Shown here one piece after another: positions 7,125 to 15,158 of a DNA stretch of 15,171 nt. The DNA lies in NCBI GenBank assembly GCA_964370235.1, contig CAYJIL010000058.1, positions 1 to 15,171 of the forward strand, read 5' to 3'. The first letter of the stretch is position 1. Each line of letters begins with the position of its first letter. The DNA comes from CAYJIL01 sp964370235. GTDB taxonomy: Bacteria; Bacteroidota; Bacteroidia; Bacteroidales; Rikenellaceae. The notes below the pieces were generated by a model. It did not search any database. It worked only from the letters and a program-made list of their open reading frames with translations, and was not told the origin of the DNA. The position numbers and the translations under genes are program-made.

Positions 7125-8882
7125 CTACCTAACCTCTATATTAAAGTGTGGTGTATAGTTAATGAGCATAAATTCGCTATTGGCTATTTTCCCCTCGTCA
7201 CCATCTTTCACAAATTTATATTTTGTGCGTAGTAGCTGTGAGGTGTGACCATCCATATATTTTGTGAACTCGCTACCGTGCTCAGCCATCATTCCAAACA
7301 CTATGAGCGCTACATCGTAGCCTCTATATGCAAATAGCGATGGTTGGCGATTATACTTCTCAATGTATAGTCGGTCTAGCTCATAGGTATCCTCGTCTGA
7401 GCGGTCGACATGGTAGGGCGATATGTAGCTAACGTCTAGCTTAAAGAAGTTGGCTCTATCTACACGGCTACGAGAAAAGTTGCTAGCACCTAGCACGCTC
7501 ATTGCCTTGTTGTAGTTTGTACCCTTCACCGAGCTTAGTTTCGATAGAATCATATCTATGTTCTGATCGTCTTTGGCTGCTACAACAAAGATATTCTTCT
7601 TCTCTTTGTCCATATATTCACCAATGCTCTCTGGTGTTTGTAGGTTGTTAAACGCTAGGCAAGCAGTGTCGCTAGCAATGCTCTTAATGGCAGCGATTAA
7701 CTGCTGGTCATCGTTCGAGCTCTCGTATATAATGACTCTTTTGTCTTCTAAATAGTCATATAGTTTGTCATATCTGTATGCCTCCGATGCTGGAATTTGA
7801 TACACATATGGGTTGTCGGCATCTACTTCGGCTAGTGGCGAAACAATTGGCGTTGCCGATGCCGCAGCATAGGGCGCAACAGCCGAAAACTGACCATTAT
7901 AAACAGGGCCAATTATTACATCACTACCGTCTAGTTCGCCAAGTGATATTAGCCTATTTATTGCCTCGTCGCCTTTTGCAGTGTTCAGCACTCGCAAGTC
8001 GACCGATACTCCCGAGCGTGTGATTGAGTCTAGCCCAATGAGCATGCCTTGGTAGAATTCGGCAAACTGTCTGCTCTGCTTACCATCAACTTGTAGTGGC
8101 AAAAGCACGGTTGCCTTAATTGGCTCTTGGCTGCTAAAGTGCTTGATTCTACGCTCTTTTGATATGTTGTAGAATGTGCTATCGATATTTTCGTTTGATA
8201 GTAGGTTACTATCTTGCACAGGTGTATTATCGGTTGTTACACTCTCGTTAACCACAGGTGGGGCAAGGGGCTCATCTGTAATTACCGGAATACGCACCGT
8301 ACTACCTGTCTTTAAACCCTTTGTTCGTAGGTCGGGGTTTGCTTTGTTAATGTCGAGAATAGGCACATTGTATTGGCGAGAGAGGCTATATAGAGTCTCT
8401 CGTTTTTTTACTACGTGTGCTATAAATGCCTCTTTTTGTGGCTCGCTCGGCACTGGTTGTGGCGAGTGTGTAGCCGTGCTTTGTGCTTGGCTCACCGCTG
8501 TGCTTGTGGTGCTTTGGGCAACTTGCTCACTTGTGTGTGTGTGCTCGCTAGGCTCTTGTGCTGCCACCTCTACACGTGGTTTTGGATCTGCAATTTGTGG
8601 CTCGGGCTCGTTATCGTTACTAGCCTTTTTTGTGCCCATTTTCGAGGCATCAATGCGCACAATTTGCCCTAGCTTTATGGTGTTATCATCACCAATACTA
8701 GGGTTTGCACTCTTAATGTCTAGCGTATCTACACCATACCTTTTGGCAATGTTGTAGATGTTATCTCCTTTTACGACAATATGTGTAATATATCTACCTC
8801 TTTTGCTACGTCTTTGGTCCTCTGCTTGTAGGTCAGAAGATAGTGTGATAGCAACGATAGATATAAAAATTAACTTAAGCAT
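7125..8882 (-). CDS. Secreted protein: two LysM domains plus type 1 periplasmic-binding fold
   Basis: Residues 1-20 look like a signal peptide without a lipobox cysteine. LysM domain 1 covers about 34-77 (HIVVKGDNIYNIAKRYGV...IKLGQIVRI) and LysM domain 2 about 155-198 (AHVVKKRETLYSLSRQYNV...GSTVRIP). They are joined by a Ser/Thr/Gln/Pro-rich linker (about 80-150), and a second low-complexity linker (about 200-250) follows. The remainder (about 255-580) resembles the LivJ/LpoA-like type 1 periplasmic-binding fold, seen in ATVLLPLQVDG, FYQGMLIGLDSI, SDVIIGPVYNGQFSAVAPYA and the later YRGYDVALIVFGMM. LysM binds peptidoglycan glycan strands, so the binding domain would be anchored to the cell wall. 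No ABC permease is nearby, arguing against a transporter subunit. A structural or regulatory role on wall synthesis, like LpoA, is possible but is inference. Confidence 0.82.
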   Translation of the reverse strand: MLKLIFISIVAITLSSDLQAEDQRRSKRGRYITHIVVKGDNIYNIAKRYGVDTLDIKSANPSIGDDNTIKLGQIVRIDASKMGTKKASNDNEPEPQIADPKPRVEVAAQEPSEHTHTSEQVAQSTTSTAVSQAQSTATHSPQPVPSEPQKEAFIAHVVKKRETLYSLSRQYNVPILDINKANPDLRTKGLKTGSTVRIPVITDEPLAPPVVNESVTTDNTPVQDSNLLSNENIDSTFYNISKERRIKHFSSQEPIKATVLLPLQVDGKQSRQFAEFYQGMLIGLDSITRSGVSVDLRVLNTAKGDEAINRLISLGELDGSDVIIGPVYNGQFSAVAPYAAASATPIVSPLAEVDADNPYVYQIPASEAYRYDKLYDYLEDKRVIIYESSNDDQQLIAAIKSIASDTACLAFNNLQTPESIGEYMDKEKKNIFVVAAKDDQNIDMILSKLSSVKGTNYNKAMSVLGASNFSRSRVDRANFFKLDVSYISPYHVDRSDEDTYELDRLYIEKYNRQPSLFAYRGYDVALIVFGMMAEHGSEFTKYMDGHTSQLLRTKYKFVKDGDEGKIANSEFMLINYTPHFNIEVR

Positions 8883-8901
8883 GATATGCTATTAAATGTT
8901 T

Positions 8902-9669
8902 CTACTTGCTCGTTCCGTTGAGCTTAATTTTTGTGATTACACGTTTTGTGTATTCGGGGAAGTCACCATTCATCATCCACGAGTAGTAGCTAGGCTCCGA
9001 GGCAAATACCTCGACTACTGGGCGACCCTTGTGTTTTCCAAAGTTGATAACCTCTTGCCCCTTTTCGTTAAGAACTATGCGACCTGCATAGTCTACATTT
9101 GAACCTCGTTCAGAGAATTTAGATAAAAAGTCAACATCGCCCTCTAGCTCGTCGTACTTTTCGATTTGTGACATCAAAACCTCCATCGTAGCACGAGTGT
9201 CGGCCTCTGCCGAGTGTGCATTTTCTAAATCTTTTTGACAATAGAACTTATATGCAGCAACAAGTGTGCGCTGTTCTAGTTTGTGAAAAATATTTTGAAC
9301 GTCAATAAATTTGCGTTTTTTGATGTCGATATCTAAGCCTGCTCTAAGAAACTCCTCTGCCAAAACTGGTGCGTCGAATTTGTTAGAGTTGAAACCTGCA
9401 AAGTCACAGCCATCAATAAACGTAGCTAGCGATTTTGCAATCTCCTTGAACTTTGGTTCGTCCTTTACATCTTCGTCATAAATGCCATGTATTTCGCTGC
9501 TTTGTGCAGGGATTGGCATTTCGGGGTTGATGCGTCTGGTCTTTACCACCTCTTTTCCGTCGGGAAAGAGTTTTATCATCGAAATTTCAACAATTCTATC
9601 TCGAGCAACATCTACACCCGTTGTCTCTAGGTCGAAGAAAATTATCGGGTTTTTTAGTTTTAGAGCCAT
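8902..9669 (-). CDS. DEDDh 3'-5' exonuclease, DnaQ/ExoX-like
   Basis: The protein degrades DNA or RNA ends 3' to 5' with two metal ions. The DEDDh set is complete: D13 and E15 in FFDLETTG (Exo I), D99 in GFNSNKFD (Exo II), H152 and D157 in AHSAEADT (Exo III). A C-terminal segment (about 206-248, VINFGKHKGRPVVEVFASEPSYYSWMM) matches the small domain at the end of ExoX-type exonucleases. At 255 residues it is longer than a bare nuclease domain. It starts 11 nt after the dnaN stop, so it is co-transcribed with the clamp. That suggests a proofreading or repair role, but I see no clear QxxLxxF-type clamp-binding motif. It could be the replicative epsilon subunit or an accessory repair nuclease. 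A dnaN-exonuclease pair is, as I recall, common in Bacteroidota. Confidence 0.88.
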   Translation of the reverse strand: MALKLKNPIIFFDLETTGVDVARDRIVEISMIKLFPDGKEVVKTRRINPEMPIPAQSSEIHGIYDEDVKDEPKFKEIAKSLATFIDGCDFAGFNSNKFDAPVLAEEFLRAGLDIDIKKRKFIDVQNIFHKLEQRTLVAAYKFYCQKDLENAHSAEADTRATMEVLMSQIEKYDELEGDVDFLSKFSERGSNVDYAGRIVLNEKGQEVINFGKHKGRPVVEVFASEPSYYSWMMNGDFPEYTKRVITKIKLNGTSK

Positions 9670-9680
9670 CTTTTTGTGCT

Positions 9681-10811
9681 TTATGATATGATTGGCATTA
9701 GTAGCATTAGCATATCGCTCTCGGTGTGGTCGCTAGACTCGGCTGGGATAAATAGTCCCGCACGTGTAGCGTCCGATAGCTCAATGATAATCTCTTTTGA
9801 TGACATAGTCGATAGTATCTCAATTAGGAATGTAGACTTAAAGCCCATAGAAATAGGTGCTCCGTCATACACACACTCGATTGTGTCGTTTGCTGCAACC
9901 GCAAAGTTTACGTCCTGTGCCGTAAGTGCAATATTGTCAGCAGAGAACGATAGTTTGATGAGGTTTGAGGCTTGGCTCGAACACACCGAAACTCTACGTA
10001 TTGCATTAAGTAGTGCAATGCGATCTGCTGTTACTTTGTTTGCGTTGTTCTTTGGAATAACGCTGTTATAGTTAGGGTAGCGACCCTCGATTGGGCGGCA
10101 TGTTAGTGTGTAACCCCCAAACGAGAAGATAATGCTCTTTGGATCAAACATAATACTAACAGGCTCGTCCTGCTTCGAAAGCAAGCCTTTTAGCAAGTGT
10201 GCAGCTCTTTTTGGGAGAATGAACGATGCTGGCTCCTCAATCTCTAGTGCGCTATTCATTGTTACCTTAACTAGCTTGTGTGCATCGGTAGCAACAAACG
10301 TAAGGCTCGATGGTGTAATATCAAAGAAGATACCGTTCATCGTAGGGCGAATATCGCTATCGGCAGTTGCAAATACACTTTTGTTGATACCTGCAAGTAA
10401 CCACTCAGACTCAAGCGATAGCTGGTTTGCACTAGCCTCGGCAATTGTCGAAGTCTCGGGATAGCCTGCGCTACTTAAACCCGGAAGAGTTAAATTACCA
10501 CTAGCCCATGTGATTGTGATCTCAAAGGTCTCTTGGTTTACAGATATTGTAATTGGCTGCTCCGAAAGCTCCTTTAGCGAATCTTGAATACGCTTAGCAG
10601 GAACAGCTACCGCCCCATCCTCTTGTGAAGATGCTACCTCTACGGTTGCCACTAGAGTGGTCTCCATATCTGATGCAGTGATCTTTAATATGCCATCTTT
10701 CAGGTCAAAAAGAAAGTGGTCGAGAATAGGCATCGTAGTCTTTGATGCAATAACTTTTCCGCTGTTTTGTAGCTGCGAAAGAAGTGTATTAGACGATATT
10801 GAGAAGTTCAT
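9681..10811 (-). CDS. dnaN: DNA polymerase III beta subunit (sliding clamp)
   Basis: DnaN forms a ring-shaped homodimer that encircles DNA and tethers the polymerase and many repair proteins. At 376 residues it has normal length for a three-domain clamp. Family signatures include FLFDLKDGILKITASDMETT (about 33-52), SVFATADSDIRPTMNGIFF (about 145-163), the FVATDAHKL segment (172-180), the RPIEGRYPNYNSVIP loop (239-253) and the C-terminal MLLMPIIS that replaces the E. coli MPMRL end. The ATG at 10811 begins MNFSISSNTLLSQL, the normal first strand and helix. Its own promoter overlaps the end of the upstream nucleoside phosphorylase gene, and the exonuclease gene follows 11 nt downstream. No dnaA is adjacent in the window, so there is no sign of the classical dnaA-dnaN origin arrangement. 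Confidence 0.97.
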   Translation of the reverse strand: MNFSISSNTLLSQLQNSGKVIASKTTMPILDHFLFDLKDGILKITASDMETTLVATVEVASSQEDGAVAVPAKRIQDSLKELSEQPITISVNQETFEITITWASGNLTLPGLSSAGYPETSTIAEASANQLSLESEWLLAGINKSVFATADSDIRPTMNGIFFDITPSSLTFVATDAHKLVKVTMNSALEIEEPASFILPKRAAHLLKGLLSKQDEPVSIMFDPKSIIFSFGGYTLTCRPIEGRYPNYNSVIPKNNANKVTADRIALLNAIRRVSVCSSQASNLIKLSFSADNIALTAQDVNFAVAANDTIECVYDGAPISMGFKSTFLIEILSTMSSKEIIIELSDATRAGLFIPAESSDHTESDMLMLLMPIIS

Positions 10812-10863
10812 ATCTATAATTAATTCTAAATTTATATCAATAAAAATATGTGAAAAACACCTA

Positions 10864-10895
10864 CAAAGTTAACTATATTTTTCCACTTGTCAAAA
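10864..10895 (-). promoter_or_regulatory. dnaN promoter (-33 TTTTG, -7 TAACTTTG)
   Basis: On the minus strand TTTTG (10891-10895) and TAACTTTG (10864-10871) are separated by 19 nt, an excellent fit to the Bacteroidetes vegetative promoter. The -33 element lies inside the last codons of the phosphorylase gene, and the -7 element starts directly after its stop codon (10873-10875), so promoter and upstream gene overlap. The distance to the dnaN ATG is 52 nt, AT-rich. Confidence 0.75.
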
Positions 10896-11751
10896 TTTTG
10901 AGCACTCTCTCAATCATACCATCCATTAGCTGGTGGTAGTTGGTGAGTGCGCTATTTTGCCCTCTTTGTGCCACTACTAGGCACAGTGTAGCCGCTTTGT
11001 GTCCCATCATAGCCGACAGCGAGGCTAGAGTAGCAGACTCCATCTCTAGGTTGACTATGCGCTGGCCATCAACCCTAAAGCTTGCTAGCTTGTCGGTGAG
11101 CAAATCTATCGATGGTTTGAGCCTTAGCGACCGACCTTGTGGCCCATAAAACCCCAGAGCCGATGCTGTAATGCCTATTTTGTCGTAGCCCAAAGCCTCG
11201 GTTAACAGTTGGCATAGGTCGATGGCAACGGGTTTTGCCCTATATGGCGAACCAAATTCTGCCGCTAGAGCCTCGCTTATGCGCTGGTTATATATGTTAT
11301 GATGATTGTCATAGTAGCTCGCTAGCCCATCAAACGAGACCGATGTTCTGCTTGCCACCACATCGCCAAGTGCTATGTCGTCTTGTAGTGCACCACAAGT
11401 GCCTAGTCTAACTAGTGTTAAGCTCTTTGTGGTATCGCTCACTGTGCGAGTGCAAAGGTCTATGTTGGCAAGTGCATCTAGCTCGCCCATCAATATATCT
11501 AAATTGCCCACACCCATACCCGTTGAGATAACAGATATTCGCTTGCCTGCATAAGTACCCGTATAGGTGTGAAACTCTCGGTTTGCTGCCTTGTGCTCGA
11601 TGGTGTCAAAGTGATCGGCAACTATGCGGCTACGTGCTGGGTCGCCCACAAGTATAATCTTATCGGCAATTTGCTCGGGTTTTAGATGAAGATGAAATAT
11701 CGTTCCATCACCATTGATGATTAGTTCGCTTGCTCCTACAACTCTTCCCAT
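10873..11751 (-). CDS. udp: Nucleoside phosphorylase, uridine-phosphorylase type
   Basis: The enzyme cleaves a nucleoside with phosphate to give the free base and ribose 1-phosphate, probably uridine, for pyrimidine salvage. At 292 residues it belongs to the PNP/UDP phosphorylase superfamily. Visible motifs are LVGDPARSR (34-42, phosphate loop), ISTGMGVGN (75-83), VRLGTCGAL (114-122, the phosphate-binding R-x-G-T/S-C-G core), FYGPQGR (201-207) and LEMES (235-239, the Glu that binds ribose hydroxyls). The body resembles Bacteroidota Udp-like proteins with the SELIxNxDGxIFHLHLKPEQIAD opening. The ATG at 11751 lies 15 nt after the SDR stop, so it is probably the last gene of the unit starting at the phosphohexomutase. 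Base specificity (uridine or purine) cannot be fixed from sequence; uridine is the best guess. Confidence 0.87.
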   Translation of the reverse strand: MGRVVGASELIINGDGTIFHLHLKPEQIADKIILVGDPARSRIVADHFDTIEHKAANREFHTYTGTYAGKRISVISTGMGVGNLDILMGELDALANIDLCTRTVSDTTKSLTLVRLGTCGALQDDIALGDVVASRTSVSFDGLASYYDNHHNIYNQRISEALAAEFGSPYRAKPVAIDLCQLLTEALGYDKIGITASALGFYGPQGRSLRLKPSIDLLTDKLASFRVDGQRIVNLEMESATLASLSAMMGHKAATLCLVVAQRGQNSALTNYHQLMDGMIERVLKILTSGKI

Positions 11752-11766
11752 AGTATTTGTGTTTGT

Positions 11767-12576
11767 TTATAGAGGTGTTCCCTCCTCTTTTTTCATGTGG
11801 TTAAAGAATAGCCTATCTAGCAGTGCTGGTGCAAATTTTTTGATGAATTTGGTAGCACGCCCCTGAAAGTCCATTATTACCTCTCGCTTGCGTCCGCTCA
11901 CACCCTTTAGTATGCGTAGTGCAGCTTCCTCGGCACTCATCATTTTGCCCTCTTCGCGTGGCGATGCTCCTTGTGATGTGCCATCTGCTGTTAGCGAATG
12001 CATTCTCACGTTTGTGGCAATAAAGCCCGGCGATGCAATCATTACGTGTAGCCCCTTTTCGAGATTCTCTACTCTGAGTGTCTCCAAAAATCCTACCATT
12101 GCATATTTAGATGCCGAATAGCCCGTTCTAGCAGGTAGGCCATGCATGCCAGCCACCGACGATACCCCCACAATAGAACCTTTAGATTTTAGTAGCCAAG
12201 GTAGTGCATATTTGGCCGTGTAGACTGTTCCCCAAAAGTTTACATCCATAAGCGAATGCAGCACCTTTAGGTCTACATCGTTAAAAAGTGCACGCATCGA
12301 GATACCTGCATTGCAAATTAATATGTCTACTCTGCCAAATGTCTCTACTGCCTTGTCGATAAGTGCTTTGCAGTCCTCCTCTTTGGTTACATCGCACTTT
12401 ACATAAGCCGACTTGTGTCCTTCTTTGGTGAGTTGAGAGTGTAGCTCTTCTAGCTGCTCTACGCCTCTAGCTCCATATACAACACTAGCTCCTTTGTTGG
12501 CAGCCTGCTCAACTAGTGCACGACCAATGCCCGAGGATGCCCCCGTTACTACTACTACTTTATCTTTAAAATTCAT
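11767..12576 (-). CDS. Short-chain dehydrogenase/reductase (SDR), classical type
   Basis: This NAD(P)-dependent oxidoreductase has a full classical SDR set: TGASSGIG (11-18, nucleotide-binding glycine motif), D62 in the CDVT segment (adenine ring), NAG (89-91), N113 in the DVNFWG segment, catalytic S139/S140, Y153 and K157 (YSASK). The PGFIATNV segment (183-190) follows the active site as usual. R37 after the second strand (GARG) hints at NADPH preference. At 269 residues it is slightly long: the C-terminal 30 residues are basic and amphipathic (ATKFIKKFAPALLDRLFFNHMKK runs past 241), which might favour membrane contact. The substrate is unknown. It is co-transcribed with the hydrolase (12 nt upstream) and the nucleoside phosphorylase (15 nt downstream), and none of these suggests one shared pathway. 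Confidence 0.9.
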   Translation of the reverse strand: MNFKDKVVVVTGASSGIGRALVEQAANKGASVVYGARGVEQLEELHSQLTKEGHKSAYVKCDVTKEEDCKALIDKAVETFGRVDILICNAGISMRALFNDVDLKVLHSLMDVNFWGTVYTAKYALPWLLKSKGSIVGVSSVAGMHGLPARTGYSASKYAMVGFLETLRVENLEKGLHVMIASPGFIATNVRMHSLTADGTSQGASPREEGKMMSAEEAALRILKGVSGRKREVIMDFQGRATKFIKKFAPALLDRLFFNHMKKEEGTPL

Positions 12577-12588
12577 ATCTGTGTGTGT

Positions 12589-13347
12589 TTATATCTCTAG
12601 TGTGTCATAAGCCAAGTGCACCCCTTGTGGTAGAGTCTCCTCAATGCGGCGGTGCAGGCCTAGCTGGTGTGAAATGTGTGTTAGGTAACTGCGCCTAGGT
12701 TTTAGCCGACTAATAATATCGAGCGACTCATCGAGCGAGTAGTGCGACAGGTGCTTGCGATGCCTAAGAGCAGTTATTACTAACGTGTCGACCCCTTGTA
12801 GCGAATCCATCGCCTTTTGGTCGAGGTGGTTAAGGTCGGTAAGATAACAAAAATCATCTATCCTAAACCCAAGCACCGGTAATTTGTGGTGATAGCCCCT
12901 AATTGGGATAATTGTTGTGTCGCCAATCGCAAAAGGCTCATATGGCTTGATTATGTGTGTCTTAATCTCTGGAACACCCGGATAGGGCGATTTCGAAAAA
13001 GCGTAATCAAAATCTTTTCTCAAAACTTCGATCACTCTGTTTTCGCCATAAATATCCATAGCCTTTTGTTGTGTGTAGTTGTATGCACGCACATCGTCCA
13101 GCCCACCCGTGTGGTCTTTGTGTTCGTGTGTAAATATAATAGCATCTAGCCTGTCTACCTTGCTACGCAACATTTGGTAGCGAAAGTCGGGGCCACTGTC
13201 TATTACTATTGCTTGGCCTTTATGCTCTACAAGAATCGAACTGCGTAGCCTCTTGTCGTGGTTATCAGCAGATTGGCAGATCATGCACCTACAACCAATC
13301 ATAGGTACCCCTTGCGAGGTACCTGTGCCCAGAAATGTTATTTTCAC
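12589..13347 (-). CDS. PhnP-like metallo-beta-lactamase-fold hydrolase
   Basis: The fold is a two-metal phosphodiesterase-type MBL. It shows THEHKDH (73-79) with H74, H76, D78 and H79, then H153/H154 in GYHHK, D171 in YLTDLNHL (a bridging metal ligand) and H224/H227 near the end. The opening MKITFLGTGTSQGVPMIGCRCMIC carries three cysteines, C19, C21 and C24, in the pattern that in PhnP holds a structural zinc. The start is GTG at 13345-13347; no ATG lies near enough to replace it, and the first strand MKITFLGTG needs it. It begins 4 nt after the phosphohexomutase stop. E. coli PhnP hydrolyses phosphoribosyl cyclic phosphate in phosphonate use, but no phn genes are here, so the substrate may be another cyclic phosphodiester. 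Confidence 0.88.
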   Translation of the reverse strand: MKITFLGTGTSQGVPMIGCRCMICQSADNHDKRLRSSILVEHKGQAIVIDSGPDFRYQMLRSKVDRLDAIIFTHEHKDHTGGLDDVRAYNYTQQKAMDIYGENRVIEVLRKDFDYAFSKSPYPGVPEIKTHIIKPYEPFAIGDTTIIPIRGYHHKLPVLGFRIDDFCYLTDLNHLDQKAMDSLQGVDTLVITALRHRKHLSHYSLDESLDIISRLKPRRSYLTHISHQLGLHRRIEETLPQGVHLAYDTLEI

Positions 13348-13351
13348 TATT

Positions 13352-15085
13352 TTAGTTTAGCTTTAACTCCTCTTTGATTGCTTCGATTTTTGCCATTGCA
13401 GCAGCCTCGGCATCTTTGTAGCCATCTGCCGATGTAAGCTCGCCCGATACGCTAAAGTAGAACTTAATCTTAGGCTCTGTTCCCGAAGGGCGCACCGATA
13501 TAATCGAACCATCCTCTAGTATAAACTGAAGAACGTTGCTCTTTGGTAGATCGATAACGCTCTTTTCGCCCGTTGAAAGGTCGGTAGTTTGGCTAGCGTT
13601 GTAGTCTTTTAGTAGAGTTACGCTCTTGCCTGCAAGCGACTTAGGAGGGTCATTTCTGAACGAAGTCATCATTGCTGCAATCTCCTCAGACCCCTCTTTG
13701 CCTTTCTTGGTAATAGAAACTAGGCTCTCTTTGTAGTAGCCAAACTCTAGGTTAATGTCGATAAGCAGGTCGTAAAGGCTCTTGCCCTTTGTTGCTGCCC
13801 ATGCAAACGCCTCGGCAACAAGCACAGCCGATGCCACAGCGTCTTTGTCTCTAACGCCATCGCCCACCAAGAAACCGTAGCTCTCTTCGCCACCGCCAAT
13901 GAACTGCATTTTGCCTTCGTTGCGACGAATAATATCTGCAATAAATTTGAATCCTGTTAATACATCAAATGATGCCACACCAAAACCATCTGCAATCTTA
14001 ATTAGTAGGTCAGATGTTACGATAGTTTTAACGATAAACTCTTTGCCCTCTAGCTTGCCTAGCTCCTTCCATCTTTGTAGTAGGTAGTAGATAAGGATAG
14101 CGCCAGTTTGGTTACCGTTTAGTAGGGTCATTTTGCCCTCGTTATCACGCACAGCTATACCAATGCGGTCTGCATCGGGGTCTGTTGCCATAACAAGGCC
14201 TGCGCCCTGGCTGTCTGCTAGCTCTAGTGCCATGCGTAGTGCCTCTGCCTCCTCGGGGTTAGGGTAAACCACCGTTGGGAAGTTACCATCTGCGCTCATT
14301 TGCTCCTCGACTAGCAGTAGGTTTTTGAAACCACAACGCTCAAGAGCCGCTGGAACTAGTGTTGCTCCCGTTCCGTGTATTGGAGTAAATACGATCTTAA
14401 TATCGCCTTCGCTCTTAACGGCCTCTGGCGAAAGTGTAAGACCTTGTATATAGTCTAGGTATATTTTGTCAATCTCCTCGCCAATTGTGATGATCTCGCC
14501 TTGGCCACCGCTCCAAAGAACTTGATCTACCGACTCAATTTTTTCTACCTCGCCAATGATGTTTTTGTCGTCTGGCGAAATTACCTGACCACCATCGTTC
14601 CAGTATGCCTTGTAGCCGTTATACTCCTTTGGGTTGTGCGATGCTGTAATTACAACACCACTGTGGCAACCAAAGTGACGAATAGCAAAGCTAAGCTCTG
14701 GAGTAGGGCGCAATGAGTCAAACAAATATACAGTAAAACCATTTGCCGAGAATATATCGGCACAAGTTTGTGCAAACAAGTCGCTGTTGTTGCGGCTATC
14801 GTGTGCAATTGCAACCTTTAGTTTTTCGCCAGTGAATTTTTGTTTGATATAGTTGGCAAGACCTTGTGTAGCCATACCCACTGTATATTTATTGATGCGG
14901 TTTGTACCCACACCCATAATTCCACGAAGTCCGCCAGTACCAAACTCTAGGCTACGGTAAAAGCTCTCTGTTAACTCTTTTGGGTCGTTGTCTATAAGGT
15001 TTTGTACGGTCTCTCTAGTTTGAGAATCGTAACTGTCACTTAACCATTTTTTTGCATTCTCTAATACTGTTGTATCTACGCTCAT
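13352..15085 (-). CDS. Phosphohexomutase (phosphoglucomutase/phosphomannomutase)
   Basis: The enzyme interconverts hexose 1-phosphate and 6-phosphate through a bisphosphorylated intermediate in the cytoplasm, supplying sugar nucleotides for envelope polysaccharides and glycogen. All four alpha-D-phosphohexomutase loops are visible: the catalytic serine loop VVITASHNPKEYNGYK (S149), the metal loop TDPDADRIGIAV (D302, D304, D306), the sugar-recognition loop GGGEESYGF (397-405) and the phosphate-binding loop RPSGTEPKIKF (532-542). At 577 residues it matches the long phosphoglucomutase/PgcA class of Firmicutes and Bacteroidota rather than the shorter ManB/AlgC class. Whether glucose or mannose phosphate is preferred cannot be told. 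It starts with ATG, has its own promoter about 40 nt upstream, and heads a four-gene unit. Confidence 0.94.
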   Translation of the reverse strand: MSVDTTVLENAKKWLSDSYDSQTRETVQNLIDNDPKELTESFYRSLEFGTGGLRGIMGVGTNRINKYTVGMATQGLANYIKQKFTGEKLKVAIAHDSRNNSDLFAQTCADIFSANGFTVYLFDSLRPTPELSFAIRHFGCHSGVVITASHNPKEYNGYKAYWNDGGQVISPDDKNIIGEVEKIESVDQVLWSGGQGEIITIGEEIDKIYLDYIQGLTLSPEAVKSEGDIKIVFTPIHGTGATLVPAALERCGFKNLLLVEEQMSADGNFPTVVYPNPEEAEALRMALELADSQGAGLVMATDPDADRIGIAVRDNEGKMTLLNGNQTGAILIYYLLQRWKELGKLEGKEFIVKTIVTSDLLIKIADGFGVASFDVLTGFKFIADIIRRNEGKMQFIGGGEESYGFLVGDGVRDKDAVASAVLVAEAFAWAATKGKSLYDLLIDINLEFGYYKESLVSITKKGKEGSEEIAAMMTSFRNDPPKSLAGKSVTLLKDYNASQTTDLSTGEKSVIDLPKSNVLQFILEDGSIISVRPSGTEPKIKFYFSVSGELTSADGYKDAEAAAMAKIEAIKEELKLN

Positions 15086-15122
15086 ATTATATCTAATTTT
15101 TTAATTTGTAAATTTTATTAGA

Positions 15123-15158
15123 CAAATATAGTAAAATATATCATAAAAACACTAAAAA
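15123..15158 (-). promoter_or_regulatory. Phosphohexomutase promoter (-7 TATATTTG)
   Basis: TATATTTG (15123-15130, minus strand) matches TAnnTTTG exactly and lies 37 nt before the ATG at 15085. A TTTTTAG sequence (15152-15158) 21 nt further upstream could be a degenerate -33 element. The whole 86-nt upstream stretch is very AT-rich and reaches the window edge, so the next upstream gene is not seen. Confidence 0.6.

Noticed and set aside
8176..8757. 193-codon open frame on the plus strand, hydrophobic and Cys/Ser-rich
   Set aside because: It is antisense to the LysM/binding-protein gene, including its low-complexity linkers, whose complement gives the apparent membrane-like composition. It has no promoter and no recognisable domain.
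9681..10811. Replication origin next to dnaN
   Set aside because: No dnaA gene, no cluster of DnaA-box-like 9-mers and no notable repeat array were seen around dnaN. The flanks are tightly packed coding genes.
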